A DNA stretch of 64,000 nt from Verticillium longisporum. Taxonomy: Eukaryota; Ascomycota; Sordariomycetes; Glomerellales; Plectosphaerellaceae. The notes below the pieces were generated by a model. It saw nothing but the letters and a program-made list of their open reading frames with translations, did not search any database and was not told where the DNA came from. Of the stretch, positions 11,758 through 24,159 are shown in pieces. The translations under genes were made by a program, and so were the position numbers. The first letter of the stretch is position 1. The number at the start of each line of letters is the position of its first letter. The stretch spans positions 2,294,001 to 2,358,000 of the forward strand of contig JAETXT010000004.1 in the NCBI GenBank assembly GCA_019188255.1, read 5' to 3'.

Positions 11758-12520
11758 AGAGCCTTCCCACGACTTCCACGATTGGACGGGCCTCCGAATT
11801 TTTTCAACAAAGCTACGCATGGGATGGATCAGGTGTTCACAGGTCTTCGGCATGGGGGTATCTGGTCTCGACTCTGTTTCGACGTGTCTCGCGGCACGTA
11901 GAGGGTTCGTCTAGTTATGAACAATCAAAAGCCTGGCAACTGTTCTGAGCATTGGCTACGGCCTCGTTTCTTGCTGCCGTGACATGACTTGAGGTGCTCG
12001 GATCTACGTCCAGGTCTGCTCGCACAACTGAAAGATGTGGATGTAAGGCAATGCAATGATGGGCATTCTGTGATGGACACTCTCATCAATCGTTCAGACC
12101 CATTCTCATAGCGTGCCTCAGGCCCTTGAAGACGAAAACCACTTGTGATTATGTAAGGGAGGCACATTGATCTCCCGCCAATGATATGGCGACCTCTGGC
12201 AATATGTCTCCACATGCTTTCTGTTGTCCCAGCAACACAGCAGCTGAGTGATTGGTTGATATGATTCCACCCAAATAATCGGCATGGACAGGGAACAAGC
12301 AGGCATGTCTACCCGCGATACAAGTTTCCATGACGCGCCACATAGAGTAATTTCTCCCCATTACAATCTTCAGAACCATGGGTACGAATAACGCGTGAAC
12401 GATAGTGCAGTTTTGGTCGATTCAGTCTTCTACCCTCCTGGCATTGGGACGTTTGGTGAAGAGGAGGAACGCGTTACGCCCATTTCAGCAATATCGAAAC
12501 TCACGACAACAAAACCCGAC
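11758..12520. other. Intergenic region between RPP2 and MPS1
   Basis: About 760 bp holding the RPP2 3' end and the MPS1 promoter. The MPS1 frame stays open upstream to about 12395, but only from a non-ATG codon, so I do not extend the gene. Confidence 0.5.
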
Positions 12521-15159
12521 ATGGCGACCGCCTCTCCTACACCGATGGGCATGTCCCAAGGCTCTGGGCTCGTTCGGAGAACATCACAACGTCAAGCTCT
12601 TCGACGCCCTCCATCACGACCTGTCCTTGGTCGTACCGAATCCAACCCCGTGGCCTCAGCTGGGAAAATCGCGTCGAAGAAGGAGGCCCAAAACTACACG
12701 CTCAACGACAGCTCCGACGACGAGATTCCAGTGCCCATGAAACTGAGTGCTCTCACCAAAGCACTTCTCGGCGGCCCTCCTGAACAGCAAGCAGCCTCTC
12801 CACCACGAACACGACGCCGCGTCAGCAACCTCGCGGCATCCTTCTCTTCTGCCACAGAGGAACGCCGGCATTTACGATCGGGCAGTGTTCATGCGTATGA
12901 ACCAAAGTCGTCACTGCCGACTTCACCACACAGAAGCAAAGAAAGCAGAGAAAACAGTCCTGTTCGTAAACGGGTCGTCAGACTCAGCAACACCCCGAAA
13001 AGCCTCGGCCAATTGTCCCAACCCAAGCGACGCTCAACCTCCCTCTCCCGCTCCACACAGCGCAGCCGAACGTCCAGCCGGCCCGAAAGCCGCGATCAAT
13101 CATCCGACGAGAAGCCAGCGGAGCCCCAGCAGGACGTGAACACTCCCGCTCAGGGCATTCGCGTTGTCCGAATTGCTGCTGGATCTTCCGGCAACAGGGG
13201 CAGAGTCAACAGCGCTTCGGCTCATTTACGACGATCAGGATCACATATGGATGCAGACTACCCAGAAGAACCGGCTACCATTAGTCGGAACGGTGGCTCC
13301 TCAAACCAGGGCAGCGAATCGCGACAGGCCTCAAATGGCCCGAGAGCTTCCAGGCCTGAGGACAACCTTGCTCTGCAAAGCTCGATGAGGGTCAAGCGTG
13401 TCGGCAAGGTTCCAGGCAGCTTTCTCAGCGGCCCTGCCCGACGCGGACGGAGGAGACAGAGCGAGGAGGAGGCTGAGGCCAATGGTGAAGGCGAAGGTGT
13501 GATTGCCGGCCACGACCTTGACCAAGAGCAAGAGCAAGCAGAAATGGATCAAGAACCGGCAGCTTCGTTTTACGGCAACGGCCGTGAATCTGGCAGCCCT
13601 GCTCCACTGAGCAACTCAGCAAGGGCTTCGCATCGCAGGCATGCGTCGCAGGCGGATCTTTTGGAATCTGCTGCTAGGCCAACGCCCCGCGAGAGAAACA
13701 GCCACGAGCTTGAAGGACTCCCTGCGAGGCACCCGGCGCCCCGCCCTGAGATTCCTTCGGGCCATGACCAGGAGAACGAGGCGCCGCCAACTTTCAAGCG
13801 GTCCAAGCCTGCTGTCCACGTCGCCCTGGAGAAGGAACTAGACATTCCTAAGCGGCCTGCGAGCGCTGACGTTGGTAGTGGCCGTCCTGCTGCCTCACCA
13901 GAAAGGAAGCCCCTTGCTGCGCTGGGCGGAAACACACCTCATCGTCCAGCACCTCCGCCTCCTCCACCCAAGATGACCGTTCTCCAGGCTGCCACCACGT
14001 CCGCCGGTGCGGCAACTACATCACATGGCAAGCAGAGGCGTAACATCCTCCGTGTCAACGGCAAGTCGTACACGCGGCTGGACTGTGTGGGACGAGGTGG
14101 CAGCGCCAAAGTCTATCGCGTCACTGCGGAGAACGGTGCTATTTTCGCTCTGAAGCGTGTTTCATTGGAGCAGGCGGACGAGATGGCCATACGAGGCTTT
14201 AAGGGCGAGATTGATCTTCTCAACAAGCTCAAGCCTGTTGATCGAGTCATCAGCCTCTTCGACTATGAGATGAACGACGAGAAAAGGTCGTTGACCTTGG
14301 TAAGCGAGCTCTCTGTCCTGTATACCCGACGCAGCACTGACTTTTGCAGCTCATGGAATACGGCGAGCTAGATCTCAATTCTCTTCTGAGAAGTCGACAG
14401 AATCCCGAGACCGCCAGGTTCGATCCAGTCTTTGTCCGATATTACTGGAAAGAGATGCTCGAGTGTCTCCTAGCGGTTCACAATTACGATGTCGTGCATT
14501 CAGATCTTAAGCCGGCAAACTTCGTCCTCGTCAAGGGCTGCCTGAAACTTATCGACTTTGGTATCGCCAACGCCATTCAAACTGATGAGACGGTCAACGT
14601 CCACCGCGAAACCCAGATCGGAACGCCAAACTACATGTCGCCAGAGTCTTTGATGGACTTCAACGCTTCCCATGGCGGACGGGCTGCCGGCCGACCCAAA
14701 TTAATGAAACTCGGAAAGCCCAGCGATGTTTGGTCACTGGGTTGCATTCTTTACCAGCTAGTCTACGGTATACCCCCATTCGGTCATATCGCGAACCACC
14801 TATCGCGCTGCCAGGCCATCATTGATTGGGACCACGCCATCGAGTTCCCCAGCCGCGCCGTGGGTGGTGTTCTTGTCCCCCCGTCGCTCCTCCGTACAAT
14901 GAAGCGGTGCCTCAACCGCGAAGTTCATCTCCGTCCAACTTGCGAACAACTTCTGCATGAGACGGATCCATTCTTGTATCCGGTCGAGCTTCACGACAAG
15001 GCACTCCCGATCGACGAGGAACTGCTTGGTAGGATCATTCAGAGCGTCGTCACGAGGTGCCGCGAGCGCATGCCCACCGAGGCGGAAGCCAGGTCCGTCT
15101 GGCCAGGGGCCTATTGGCAAAGTGTCAAGAAGGCGACCGACAACAGCAGCAAGTCATGA
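12521..15159 (+). CDS. MPS1: Monopolar spindle protein kinase MPS1/TTK
   Basis: Two exons, 12521-14299 and 14350-15159, total 862 residues. I chose the ATG at 12521 because it is the first in-frame Met. The first ~500 residues are disordered, rich in Ser, Arg, Pro and Glu with many SP and RS pairs, as expected for a kinase under mitotic control. The kinase domain begins near residue 515: glycine loop GRGGSAKVYRV, catalytic Lys in FALKRV, gatekeeper region LMEYGELDL, then HSDLKPANF and IDFGIA, and an activation segment ending QIGTPNYMSPE. Ser in place of Arg in the HRD motif is characteristic of the MPS1 family, not a defect. MPS1 phosphorylates the kinetochore scaffold KNL1/Spc105 in the spindle checkpoint and acts in spindle pole duplication. 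The intron falls just before the gatekeeper segment, with a GTAAGC donor. Confidence 0.95.
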
Positions 15160-15743
15160 CACGAATTGGCGCACACGGTGGTTTAATGTTGGATACGTGT
15201 CAGCAGAAATCAGGAATGGTTGGCAGATTCAGGCGTTGCACTCTTCTCTTTTATTTATTCTTTCACGAAGCCTGATGGATGTTCATAGCTATTGGTGTTT
15301 GTTGGGGACTTGAATCCCAGCTCGACCGGTTTTGTCGGGCGTGGGCAGGGTCTGGAGTTGTTTTTCCTGTTACAAACAGCCGAATTCCCAGAGGCCATAC
15401 TGCCTCGAGTTATTGCAGATTGTCAATTCAGAACTGGCGTTGTCGCCTAGCTTTGCTTGGCTTGATTTGAATACCCAACATCTTTCAAGCGATACATCAT
15501 TGACGGTGGAAATCCATGTGTCGTTTGTTGAAAATCTTGCATTGTTTTTGCTATGATACATCCAGCCCAGGCTGCAGAGTAGTACACGATACACCCCCTT
15601 TCTCATGCATGATGAGTATCTTACAAAGCCTCTCTCTCCACCTCGGCCCCTCGGTTCTTTATGTGGACGAAACACAGCACTGGGTCCTTAAATACGCTGA
15701 ACGGCTTCATCCGGCAGAGGTTTTCAGACCCACGGCTCTCTGC
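15160..15743. other. Convergent intergenic region
   Basis: About 580 bp between the MPS1 and bL19m stop codons. No coding frame or repeat is supportable. Confidence 0.5.
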
Positions 15744-16375
15744 TCAGCCCTCAATCTCCTCGAGCCCCTTGATCCTCAGCTCGCTAACGGCGAGCGTCGT
15801 GAAGCGGTGCTGGCTCCTGACGCGCTGAGCACGCCTCGTGCGCTGCTTCTTCTTGATCTTGATGCGGACGGGCTCGAGCTCCGACCCTGTGACGACAGCG
15901 CGGCACTCGAAGAGCCGCTCGTCAATGTAAGGGCTGCCCTTGAGGGTGAAGTCGCGGCTGCCGATGACGGAGGCGCAGTCGAGGCGGAGGACGTCGCCGG
16001 GGACGACGCCCGGCATGCGGAAGGGGAGGCGGATGGCGTCGCCGGGCTGCACGAGGTAGGGGCGGCCGTGGATGTGGAAGGTGATGTAGTGCGAGGGCTG
16101 GGCGGCGAGAAGCGGGAGGAGCTGGCGGACCGAGTCGGTGATGGGGGCGGGCTGGGTGGCGGGAGCCTGCTTGGGGTAGAGGGCGAGGGGTCGGCCTTGG
16201 CGGCCTGCTGGGCTATTGTCGTGGCGGCCTGGGAGGGGATGGCATCTTGTGTCGGCTCGATGATGGGCGTTGTGGTGTTGAAGGCGCGGGTGCGGATCGG
16301 GAGGAGGAAGGTTGGCGGGAGGCGGGTGAGGGGTGCCCGGAGCTCCAAGGCGGAGCGCAAAAGTGCCCTGCTCAT
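15744..16375 (-). CDS. Mitochondrial large-subunit ribosomal protein bL19m (apparent frameshift near 16188)
   Basis: The C-terminal ~140 residues are a clear bacterial-type L19 fold: HYITFHIHGRPYLVQPGDAI, then a loop and IGSRDFTLKGSPYIDERLF, ending with KKKQRTRRAQRVRSQHRF. The N-terminus MSRALLRSALELRAPLTRL is Arg-rich without acidic residues, a good mitochondrial import signal. The two parts are one base out of phase. They meet at a run of four C (on the coding strand; + positions 16187-16190), and a fifth C would give the continuous read KADPLALYPKQ, total about 210 residues. I searched the coding strand of the N-terminal part for an intron donor and found no GT before the break, so splicing cannot explain it. 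bL19m sits near the subunit interface of the mitoribosome. Either the base is missing from the assembly or this copy is broken. Confidence 0.85.
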
Positions 16376-17801
16376 GACTGTGGGTGGTGCGTCTGGGCGA
16401 AATGGACGGGTTGCGCGTCCAATTGCTTCGAGATGCCGAGTGTTCACGCGACTGTCATGAGGTCCTAGAAAACTTTCGATGCTGGAGGTCCAACAGCATA
16501 TCTCCACTTTAATTCGTAGCCCAAGTAAGGTACCCACTCCGTTGCACATAGCATCACGTGATGCCTCATACAGCTCGACCCTTTGCTTTGTGAAGATAAA
16601 CAGATGAGGGGGTTGGACTCCAGGTGTTTGAGATAAAACAAGCATGCTTTTTAATCTTTTGCATGATCAATTAAGGTGAGAGTCTTTGAACTGGGTTTAA
16701 TGCACAGCTTCCTTGCCGTTTGCCGGTTTATTACTTCATGTTCAACTTGGCCAATTTGTCATTGTCATCAGATCTCAAAAAGGTGTTTCTCACAGCCTCC
16801 GTTTTGCATATTCGGCCACTCCTTCACACATGAACCATGTGCCAGTGCCGACGACCTGATAGCCAAACCCTTGATGTGCCTTACCTACTCAGCAGCTGGT
16901 CTATAGGATTCATTGGTCTGAAAGCATTACAAACTGCGGCACAGCATCCTCAACAACCTTCCGCTCTTGTTTAGGACCTCGAGTTTGCTGGCCTTGCTGC
17001 TCCAGCCCACTCCGTCATGAACGCCCACATGATCACACCTTTCCCTCGCCCTTTCTCCCCCATAAATGATGTCGTCAAGATTCAGCAGAGTGATGAGTGG
17101 ACCTACGAAAGACGTCGAGGTCGCCCCAGGATGAGGTAGCCTCTGGGCCGTTTACGAACATCGCTAGCAAACGAGAGCAGGTTACTTATGAATTTTGAAA
17201 TGACATGGTACGAGATAGATGTAGCTCCATGACATGGTTTTGAGACTTCATATCCCATGCAAACCCCTCCCGTACGCAGTGCCGCCGACTTGATTGCTTC
17301 CGAGACGTTGGCATCAGGTACCCTGTCGTCAACCGTTGAAGCATTCTTTGTGCTTCCGGTGACGAGACGCAACGTTTGTTACGATTGTCAGAATTATACC
17401 GCACGGAGGCGACTTCAATGTCGATATCCCACAGCCTAGCACTCGAGATTCCTGGCATATTGGATCATGATATAGCGCATCAACGAGACCGGGAAAGTTA
17501 GACGGTTGACATAAAACTGACGTTTACCGAGATGCACAATGAAGCTTTGCCATTGACTGGTCATTTAGCAGGGTACGCCATGAGCATAAATAAGTATCTG
17601 AATACGCCACTCCGGTGGACTCTTCCTCATGAGGCTGACGCCACATAAGGTACTATCTGAAGAGTACCTATGCAAACATCGATGCACGGAAAGACAGCGG
17701 CCGTAACCACTGTTTTGGTGTGCAAAAGACATTCTGCTGCTTGTTTTTTAGCTGCTTTTTCAGGAGCAATGTGTCTATCGATCCCAAAATATCCAAGGGT
17801 T
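16376..17801. other. Gene-poor stretch
   Basis: About 1.4 kb, more AT-rich than the surrounding genes. The upstream side serves as promoter for bL19m. I see no supportable gene. Confidence 0.5.
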
Positions 17802-18269
17802 TACAGCCTTGCATACCGCATCGGCATGTGTTGATTTTCAAGATGCTGTTCGACAGGGAGCGGTCCCAATTCTGAGCGATAAGGATGGCTGGACACTCTT
17901 CATGTTGCATATCTCGAACAGCACAAGGATGTGGTGGCTTTACTCGTGAGCTCTCCCATTGATACTGCCCAGTTCTGGAGTGGGAAGCTAGCCAGAACGA
18001 GGGAGGAGCTTTCCTTTTTGGACTGGCTTTGTGGAATCGGCTGATAAGGTTTAAATATTTTGAATGAGGTAGTGAAGCACATATCGATGCGAAATATATC
18101 GGTGGAAGGACTGCTTCGACCATCACGTCCTGGACGGGCCAGGGTTGTCCGTCTCTTGCTGGAGAGAGGGGCCTACATTGAGGCAAAGGCTGAAGCCGGA
18201 TACACAGCTTTTCATGTAGTCACGCCCACAGGCTTCGAGATGATTGTTCCGCTGTTGCTCAAAAGATGA
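17802..18269 (+). pseudogene. Ankyrin-repeat gene remnant
   Basis: Pieces of ankyrin repeats appear in different frames of the plus strand. From 17802 one frame reads TALHTAS and continues to SDKDGWT. A two-base shift then gives LHVAYLEQHKDVVALLVSS from about 17900, which matches the helix-loop-helix ankyrin pattern, and a stop follows. A third piece, from about 18140, reads ARVVRLLLERGAYIEAKAEAGYTAFHVV and ends in a stop at 18269. No single open frame or plausible intron set joins them, so this is a decayed fragment of a larger ankyrin protein. Multi-ankyrin genes are numerous and turn over fast in filamentous fungi. No flanking transposon was recognised. Confidence 0.7.
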
Positions 18270-18591
18270 ACGGACGCCAGATTAAAGATCCAGTCGACTC
18301 CAGGAAGGCAAAAGAAGGCATCGTGGCCATGAGAACAGGAAGAGAATGAAAATGGAAGTGACGAGGTGGCAATAAGTGCCGGAATCACCTGTTTACTGTA
18401 GCCTTGAATAATTACTGCTGTGATGAAGTACAGCCAAACTCACATCAGCCCTGGCTCACCAAGGTTGAATGCATATGACGCAGTAGCTGAAAACAAAACT
18501 TTTCTGTTGCAGGTTTGCTGAAAGGACTCTGAGTTCTGAAAGTGGGTAAAATAAGCTCGATTTGAAGTTCAATTTGTTATTGGCATCACTG

Positions 18592-19460
18592 TTATTTTTC
18601 TAGCTCCAAAGCTTCTGGCTTCAAAGCATACATTTTGACTGGAAACAGCTTCTCCGCATTGGGTGGATTCATTCCTTTTTGAATCTCAACCTTGACGATA
18701 CGCAATCCCGCCTCCTTAAATAGTTTTCGGAATTTACCATCGCCCCTTTTCTTCGTTAGCTAAGGTTATTGAGTCTGACATGTGAACTTACCTCGTGACA
18801 CCACCGTCCTCATCATCATATATGTCCTGTCCGCTTGTACTGATGTTTTCTTTGATGACAATCAATCCGTCAGGACTTTTGAGTGCTGATTTGCAATGTC
18901 CGAGATGCTCCAAGAGTTCTTCATCTGTAAGGTATCCAAGACACCATTGAATCCAGACAAGGCCATAGGAAACAAGTGGATCTGGCCGCCACGCGCTCAT
19001 ACTGATATTCTGAATCGAACGAATGCCTGGTTTTCCGTGCAACGCGAGGGTAAATTTAGGAATTGGTTCGATGATGTCAACCTCCTTGGCAACGTGGAGA
19101 AGTAGACCCTCGGTAACCCTACCGATCCTGTGAGGTGGTTCAGCGAATTCCCGAAATATCGAACCCTCTGCTAAGATCTGCTGCAACTCACCCTGCGCCT
19201 CCTTCAAGCGCATTTTCCACGATCTGACGGCCATTGTTTTCTCCAATTCCCAACTTGGCCAAAAAGCTCCGGGATCCATGTAGATCAACCTTATTAATAT
19301 TGGCATAGCCCTTCCACTTTGGAACTCCACCAAGCATGCCACAATCGTCAGCGCTAACACCGCCCCAATACTTCAAAGTTTGGTCGTAGTCGACAGAACC
19401 ATGGCTTGTAGGAGCCGAGCTCTCTGTCGCTTGTGGTGGGACCATGTTGCTGTTGCTCAT
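18592..19460 (-). CDS. Alpha-N-terminal protein methyltransferase (NTM1/Tae1 family)
   Basis: Three exons on the minus strand: 19460-19192, 19127-18792 and 18745-18592, giving about 252 residues. Conserved landmarks in order are: DYDQTLKYWGGVSADDCGML near residue 25; VDLHGSRSFLAKL; the SAM-binding motif I, GGAGIGRVTEGLLLHVA, reassembled across the first intron; the acidic motif VDIIEPIPKF; the catalytic-region WIQWCLGYLTDEELL; KENISTSG; and the terminal VKMYALKP. The family methylates the exposed alpha-amino group of proteins starting X-Pro-Lys after Met removal, including ribosomal proteins such as L12 and S25 in yeast. The last intron must use an AAG acceptor to preserve frame (VTR joined to GDGKFRKLF), which is less common but acceptable. 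No lesion is visible, so the gene looks functional despite its degenerate neighbourhood. Confidence 0.9.
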
Positions 19461-22449
19461 GCAATAGAGGTTGATGAACTGGCTGCGGGGGTTGTGAGGG
19501 AGCAAATTTCAACCGTGCTTGGTGATCCGCCCCAGTTCCTGGCTTCACCCAGACGCCATGATACGTCAAAGCCATGGTGGGCTGGGCTGCGGTTGCCCGC
19601 CCAGCTGCCTCCAATTTCCCCCCACAAACGTAGGTAGTTACTCACCACTGTGCCGAAGATTTTCCGAGCAGCTACCCAATTCCATCCCTCTTTCTTTTTT
19701 ATTCAAAGGAGGATCAACGATGAAGGCTTCGCGACGAAAAGGGAAGTCCTCTCAATGGACAGGGCTAATAAGCTAAGGTCGTTCTGTGACCATAAACTGC
19801 AGAATGGCCTCTGAGCCGCGAGGGGATCATCAACGTCCGTAACGAGACCAGAGCGCCAATGGGAATGCTATTTGAGTCATGAGTATCCTTCGAGATGGAC
19901 ACAACAACAGGGACGAGTTCGTGCAGCAGAACGCCACCGACATCAAGCAGAGCACTGTCACCGTGAGAGCCGCAAATGCTGCCGCCAATGAGGCACTATA
20001 AGCGACCAACCTGACTCTCAAGGACAATGACGCGAGCTGACATATGTGGGCTGGCTTTGGGTCGCTAAGCACTTGAGGGGCCAAGGAACACGTTGAAGAG
20101 TCATCACTAAACATCTATCTAGGAGATTTGATTTGAGTCGCAGCGGACTATGCAATGGATCTTTGTCGGGAAAGTACTACATTTTGACTATTGACCGACA
20201 AACCTGCGAGGTTTACCCTGTTTGATTAGCAGACCATACATGTATTCCGGGTCTTCACACACAAGTTCCATTTCCGGCTGGTCCATGACTGCGGGGCCTC
20301 AAGGGTAGCGCTGACAACAGAGGCGGCAGCAGATATTGGACCACACCCCGACAAATGCTGGTCGGAGTAGACTCATATCAACTCTGTCACAATCATCATC
20401 ACGGCTGCGAGTCCATCGCATGTCTGTTCTCGGGGATGCCGGTCCACATGTCCAGCGCCAAGGACAGTGACTTGAAGGTGTCAGGTAAAGAGTGGGCTTT
20501 GGAGGACATCACGAACTTGCTCCACAGTAATACTCGACCAGACCAGCATCGATAGCCATGTCAACCTCGGCCCTGTGCAGTCGCGACAGGAAGAGCTCGT
20601 TCTCAAAGTCTGGCGGCCAGAAAGCCCGCGGCGAAGACCCCTCTAGCTTGGCATGCAGCAGAGCTCTGGACCCTAGGGCTGGTCGAGGAACTTTCGCTCG
20701 TGGGTAGCATTCCTACACATCCGGGGCGCTATTTTGCTTGGCAGTTTGTGCGGCGCAGTTGCGCAACTCCGCAACGAAAATGCAGCTTCCCGTGAGTAAG
20801 CCGTGCTGGAGTGAATACGTACCCGTTCTAGGACGTTCGGACGAACCAGTGGTGTGTGTGGGCGAACGGGCGACAGCTGATGGAACTCTATCAGGCAGCT
20901 CGTGTCGTCAAACAATCTGCGGGTTTTGACCAGTAGCGAATAACAATTCCAATTGTGTTGTTACCCTGATCGGCCGCTCGCTGAGTTGTGGCCAGCTCGG
21001 TCGAAGGAAGCGGATGACTTGCCCAGCCTGATGCAACCTCGATGAGGGGTTCGGCCAACGGTGGTTGATCCATCAATGATCGTGCTTCAACCGTTAGACC
21101 AGGTCCTCCCGCTGTGCATCTACGCCATGCAGGGTAAATACCGTCTTACGTGGGGGTTGCCTATGAGCTCGCGCATCTGGCCAGCTGAGATCCACCGGAC
21201 GGAGGCAAAGCCCCTGAGGCAATCAGATCGACTTGCTGGAGCTTGGCCGAAGGCCTCCTCACCGGTCTCTGTGCTCATAAGGCTCTTTAGCAATCATTTG
21301 GGTCTTCCTATTGTGCAAGGATCTTTTGAGGCACATTGCCCTTACTGAGGCCCTCAGGCTCAGGCTGAGGTCATGGATGCACCACGACGAATTTGGTCGT
21401 AGAACTGTCAGCACCAGCGCATACGAAATGAGTGCAGGACTGCAGGTACATAGACTTGATGAGAAGTCTGAGGAACCTCAAGTGTCGCAGGCACCTCGGG
21501 TAAGTACCTACCTTGCGTCTAAGCTTCGATGACACAACTCACTGACAACACCATTTCAAGTACACTGGCGTCCTGGCTCCTTGCTACGACTAGGTATGTT
21601 GAACAACTGCGCTGGAATATTCAATATTCTGACCCAGCATGACGTTGTGCGCCTTTCTTTGCTGTCATCTCTCTATCAAAGGGTCCTCTAGACGCGTCTC
21701 GATTCTTCCAGCGACATGAGACGCATGCAACCTCCCTGTACAGTGCAGCGATCCTTCTTTACCACCTTCCCCCCAAGAACCCTAGGCAGAACACCAGGCC
21801 TGTAGAGAGCTCCATCCTCCGGAGTTGCCACCGGTCTATAGCCGCCGCACCAGGTCCGAGAACGGTTCGATGTGGGATGGCACACGCCCGGTGGACCACC
21901 TAGCTTCATCCGCTCCATTCACGTCAGGGAGGCAACTTACGATGCAAGTCAGAATTGCCTGTCTCTGAGGAGCCAGACCTCCGTGTTGCATCGTGATATC
22001 TTGGCATGTAATCCTACGACGAGTTGCTGAGAGCAGTTGCCCAAAGATCAGAGAAGAACTCCGGCTGACGGATGCTGATCAGTTCCGTAACAAGTAGTTC
22101 AGGGTTACAGTATTGGCAAAGCTTGTCAAAGTGGAGAGAAAGCAGGATGTGTTGCTTATGCATCGTCAGCTGCCTCACTATCTACCTTACCTGAGGTACC
22201 TAGGCATGTTGACAAGGCAAAGACAGAGGCGAGATGGGCACTTCACGGAGGCGAGCCTGATGCATCAGGAGATTGAAAGTGCGGCATCTCAGGGCAAGGG
22301 TAAACTCTCGGATGCGGGAAATCTGTCTATAAAAGGGGCGACATCCAACCTGAAGTTCTCTTCAATTCATCAACAGCCTCAGCAACAATTCCTCAAGACA
22401 CTCTTCCATCAACTTCAAAGCTCGCCCGCTTCTCAAGCAACACGTCAAG
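19461..22449. other. 3 kb gene-poor region with possible decayed coding sequence
   Basis: No intact gene is supportable across almost 3 kb. One minus-strand segment (about 20740 down to 20530) reads like real protein, with SPRAFWPPDFENELFLSRL and then HRAEVDMAIDAGLVEYY, but it is bounded by stops and I do not recognise the family. A plus-strand segment near 19880-20000 (EFVQQNATDIKQSTV) has similar character. Both could be remnants of dead genes. The right end should contain the promoter of the secreted-protein gene; a TATA-like TATAAAAG lies at about 22328, roughly 120 bp before its start codon. Confidence 0.45.
22328..22335 (+). promoter_or_regulatory. TATA-like element upstream of the secreted-protein gene
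   Basis: TATAAAAG lies about 120 bp before the ATG at 22450. This is a good match to a TATA box at a plausible distance, consistent with a regulated and strongly expressed gene. Function is inferred from sequence and position only. Confidence 0.5.
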
Positions 22450-23161
22450 ATGCACTTCGCCACTGTTCTTTCTACCCTCGGCCTCATGGCCAGCATTGCT
22501 CTCGCAGCCCCCAAGGCTCCCATTCTGGCGGCCCGCGATGAGGATGTTGACTTCACCGTCTACAAGGACGATGCTGGCAACGTTGAATCCTTTGTCAACG
22601 CTACCGCGCTCGGCGTCGACATCTTCGAGCCCATTCCCGATGATGGTGTCGTCCTCAACGACCGCATCGTCGCTGAGCCGGGCACCAAGGCCTGGGCCTG
22701 GATCCGTGCCCAGATCGACATCAACTGGGATGAGGTGACCGAGGAGCAGCTGCAGAAGCGCCAGGGTTGGGCCAACATTGGCATTGGCATGTGGGCCCAG
22801 GACAACTGCAAGTTCAACTCTTCCCAGAAACGCATGTGAACAACTTGCTAACATGCAGGATCATAGGCCAGGGCCAGGCCTCCTACTTCGACAACGTTCA
22901 GTACAACGTCCACCACTACGGCACGATCAACCACTACAGCTTCGGTATCCGCTACCGTGGCCTGCGCAACGGCGAGCAGCTCGACGTCAGCCGCCTGAAC
23001 GGTAATGACTGGTGCGGAACCTACGTCGCCACCATTGCCCGCAACTCTGGCAGTAAGTCTATCCCATATAGTTTGCAATTCCACGTTTCTGACCTTTTCT
23101 TCTTTTAGCTGGCTGCGGTCACGTCGGCCCCATCAACTGCTTCCGTCTGTGGCTGAACTAG
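22450..23161 (+). CDS. Small secreted protein with Kex2 site and four cysteines (effector-like)
   Basis: Three exons: 22450-22811, 22859-23052 and 23109-23161, total 202 residues. Residues 1-19 form a signal peptide ending in ALA before APKAP. An acidic propeptide follows and ends in LQKR at residue 104, a classic Kex2 site. Cleavage would release a 98-residue mature protein starting QGWANIGIGMW. It contains four cysteines (in DNCK, DWCG, GCGH and INCF), enough for two disulfides, and is rich in aromatic residues, Gly and Asn. The pattern of RGLRNGEQLDVSR, then WCGTYV and a C-terminal NCFRLW resembles small secreted proteins I recall from plant-associated Sordariomycetes, but I know no biochemical function. 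The first intron is 47 bp with an unusual GTTCAA donor. A TATA-like box lies upstream. Confidence 0.82.
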
Positions 23162-24159
23162 AGTCATGATCTTTGGAAGAGGGTCATTCAAGGCTTCGCA
23201 AACTTAGAGTCCTAGGACTTTGAGAAATCAAAGAGACTTTCAAGTCCTCAAGCTGACTCACACAATTCTTGTCACTCGTTCGCTTTCTTAAGCCACCTCG
23301 CCATCCCATTTTAGACAGGTAGCAACTCAGTTTTCAGACAATAAAAATGATGCATCAAACAAAGATACAATCGTCAAGGATACCAAGCCGTGGATGCTCG
23401 GATAGTAAAACGTCTCTAACCTGGCCTTCCGCTGTCTTCGTATCCTACATAAGCCTGACAAGCCTCCTTGTTCAGAGTCCTTGAAAAATGACCTCCGACA
23501 CATGGTCATCACGTTGTTCCACATGTACTCCATTCTGCTCGCCGCCGAAGGTCACACAGGTGTTCCCGACGGCCGAAACATCATGTTTGTTGAAATGTTA
23601 GAACCTCATATTTGCCAGTCGTTTCATTTTCGCTCCTAATCTCCCGCGTGACCATTGAAGATCCACGTCACTGGTCATCATCGAAAGGCAGCATCTTGAC
23701 CTGCAGAAACATAGGGATGCATGCCGACCGACCGCGGAGAGTTATTTTGCGCCGAAAAACAGAAAAAGATAAACATTCTCAAATTGAGGCTCGAATTTCC
23801 ATGTTATGTTTCCAGGTTTCGAAACCACTCATGTTTGCGATGCTGATGTCAAGATACAAGACATCGTGTATGCTATGAATTTGCAGCTGTTGCCAAAAGG
23901 AACGTCGCGTTGGACGATGGAGACGGCAAACAGGAATACCGATTAGGTAATACACTTGGCGATTTGAGGCGCTGTGTGGGTCGTCGGAATTTCACCGGCC
24001 CGCCCGCGAAATCTTGGCGGTGAATTTTTGAGGTGGGCCCCTCTATCGGTCGGTATCGCGACCCGCCACTTTCTCAAGGCATCGCATCTTCATCCCAACT
24101 CGAGGGAAACCGATCAACTCGAAGCATCTGAAGCCGCTCGTCAGCGCCAATCCGTCAAG
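23162..24159. other. Intergenic region
   Basis: About 1 kb between the secreted-protein gene and NSA2. No coding frame, repeat or RNA gene is supportable. The right end is the NSA2 promoter. Confidence 0.5.
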
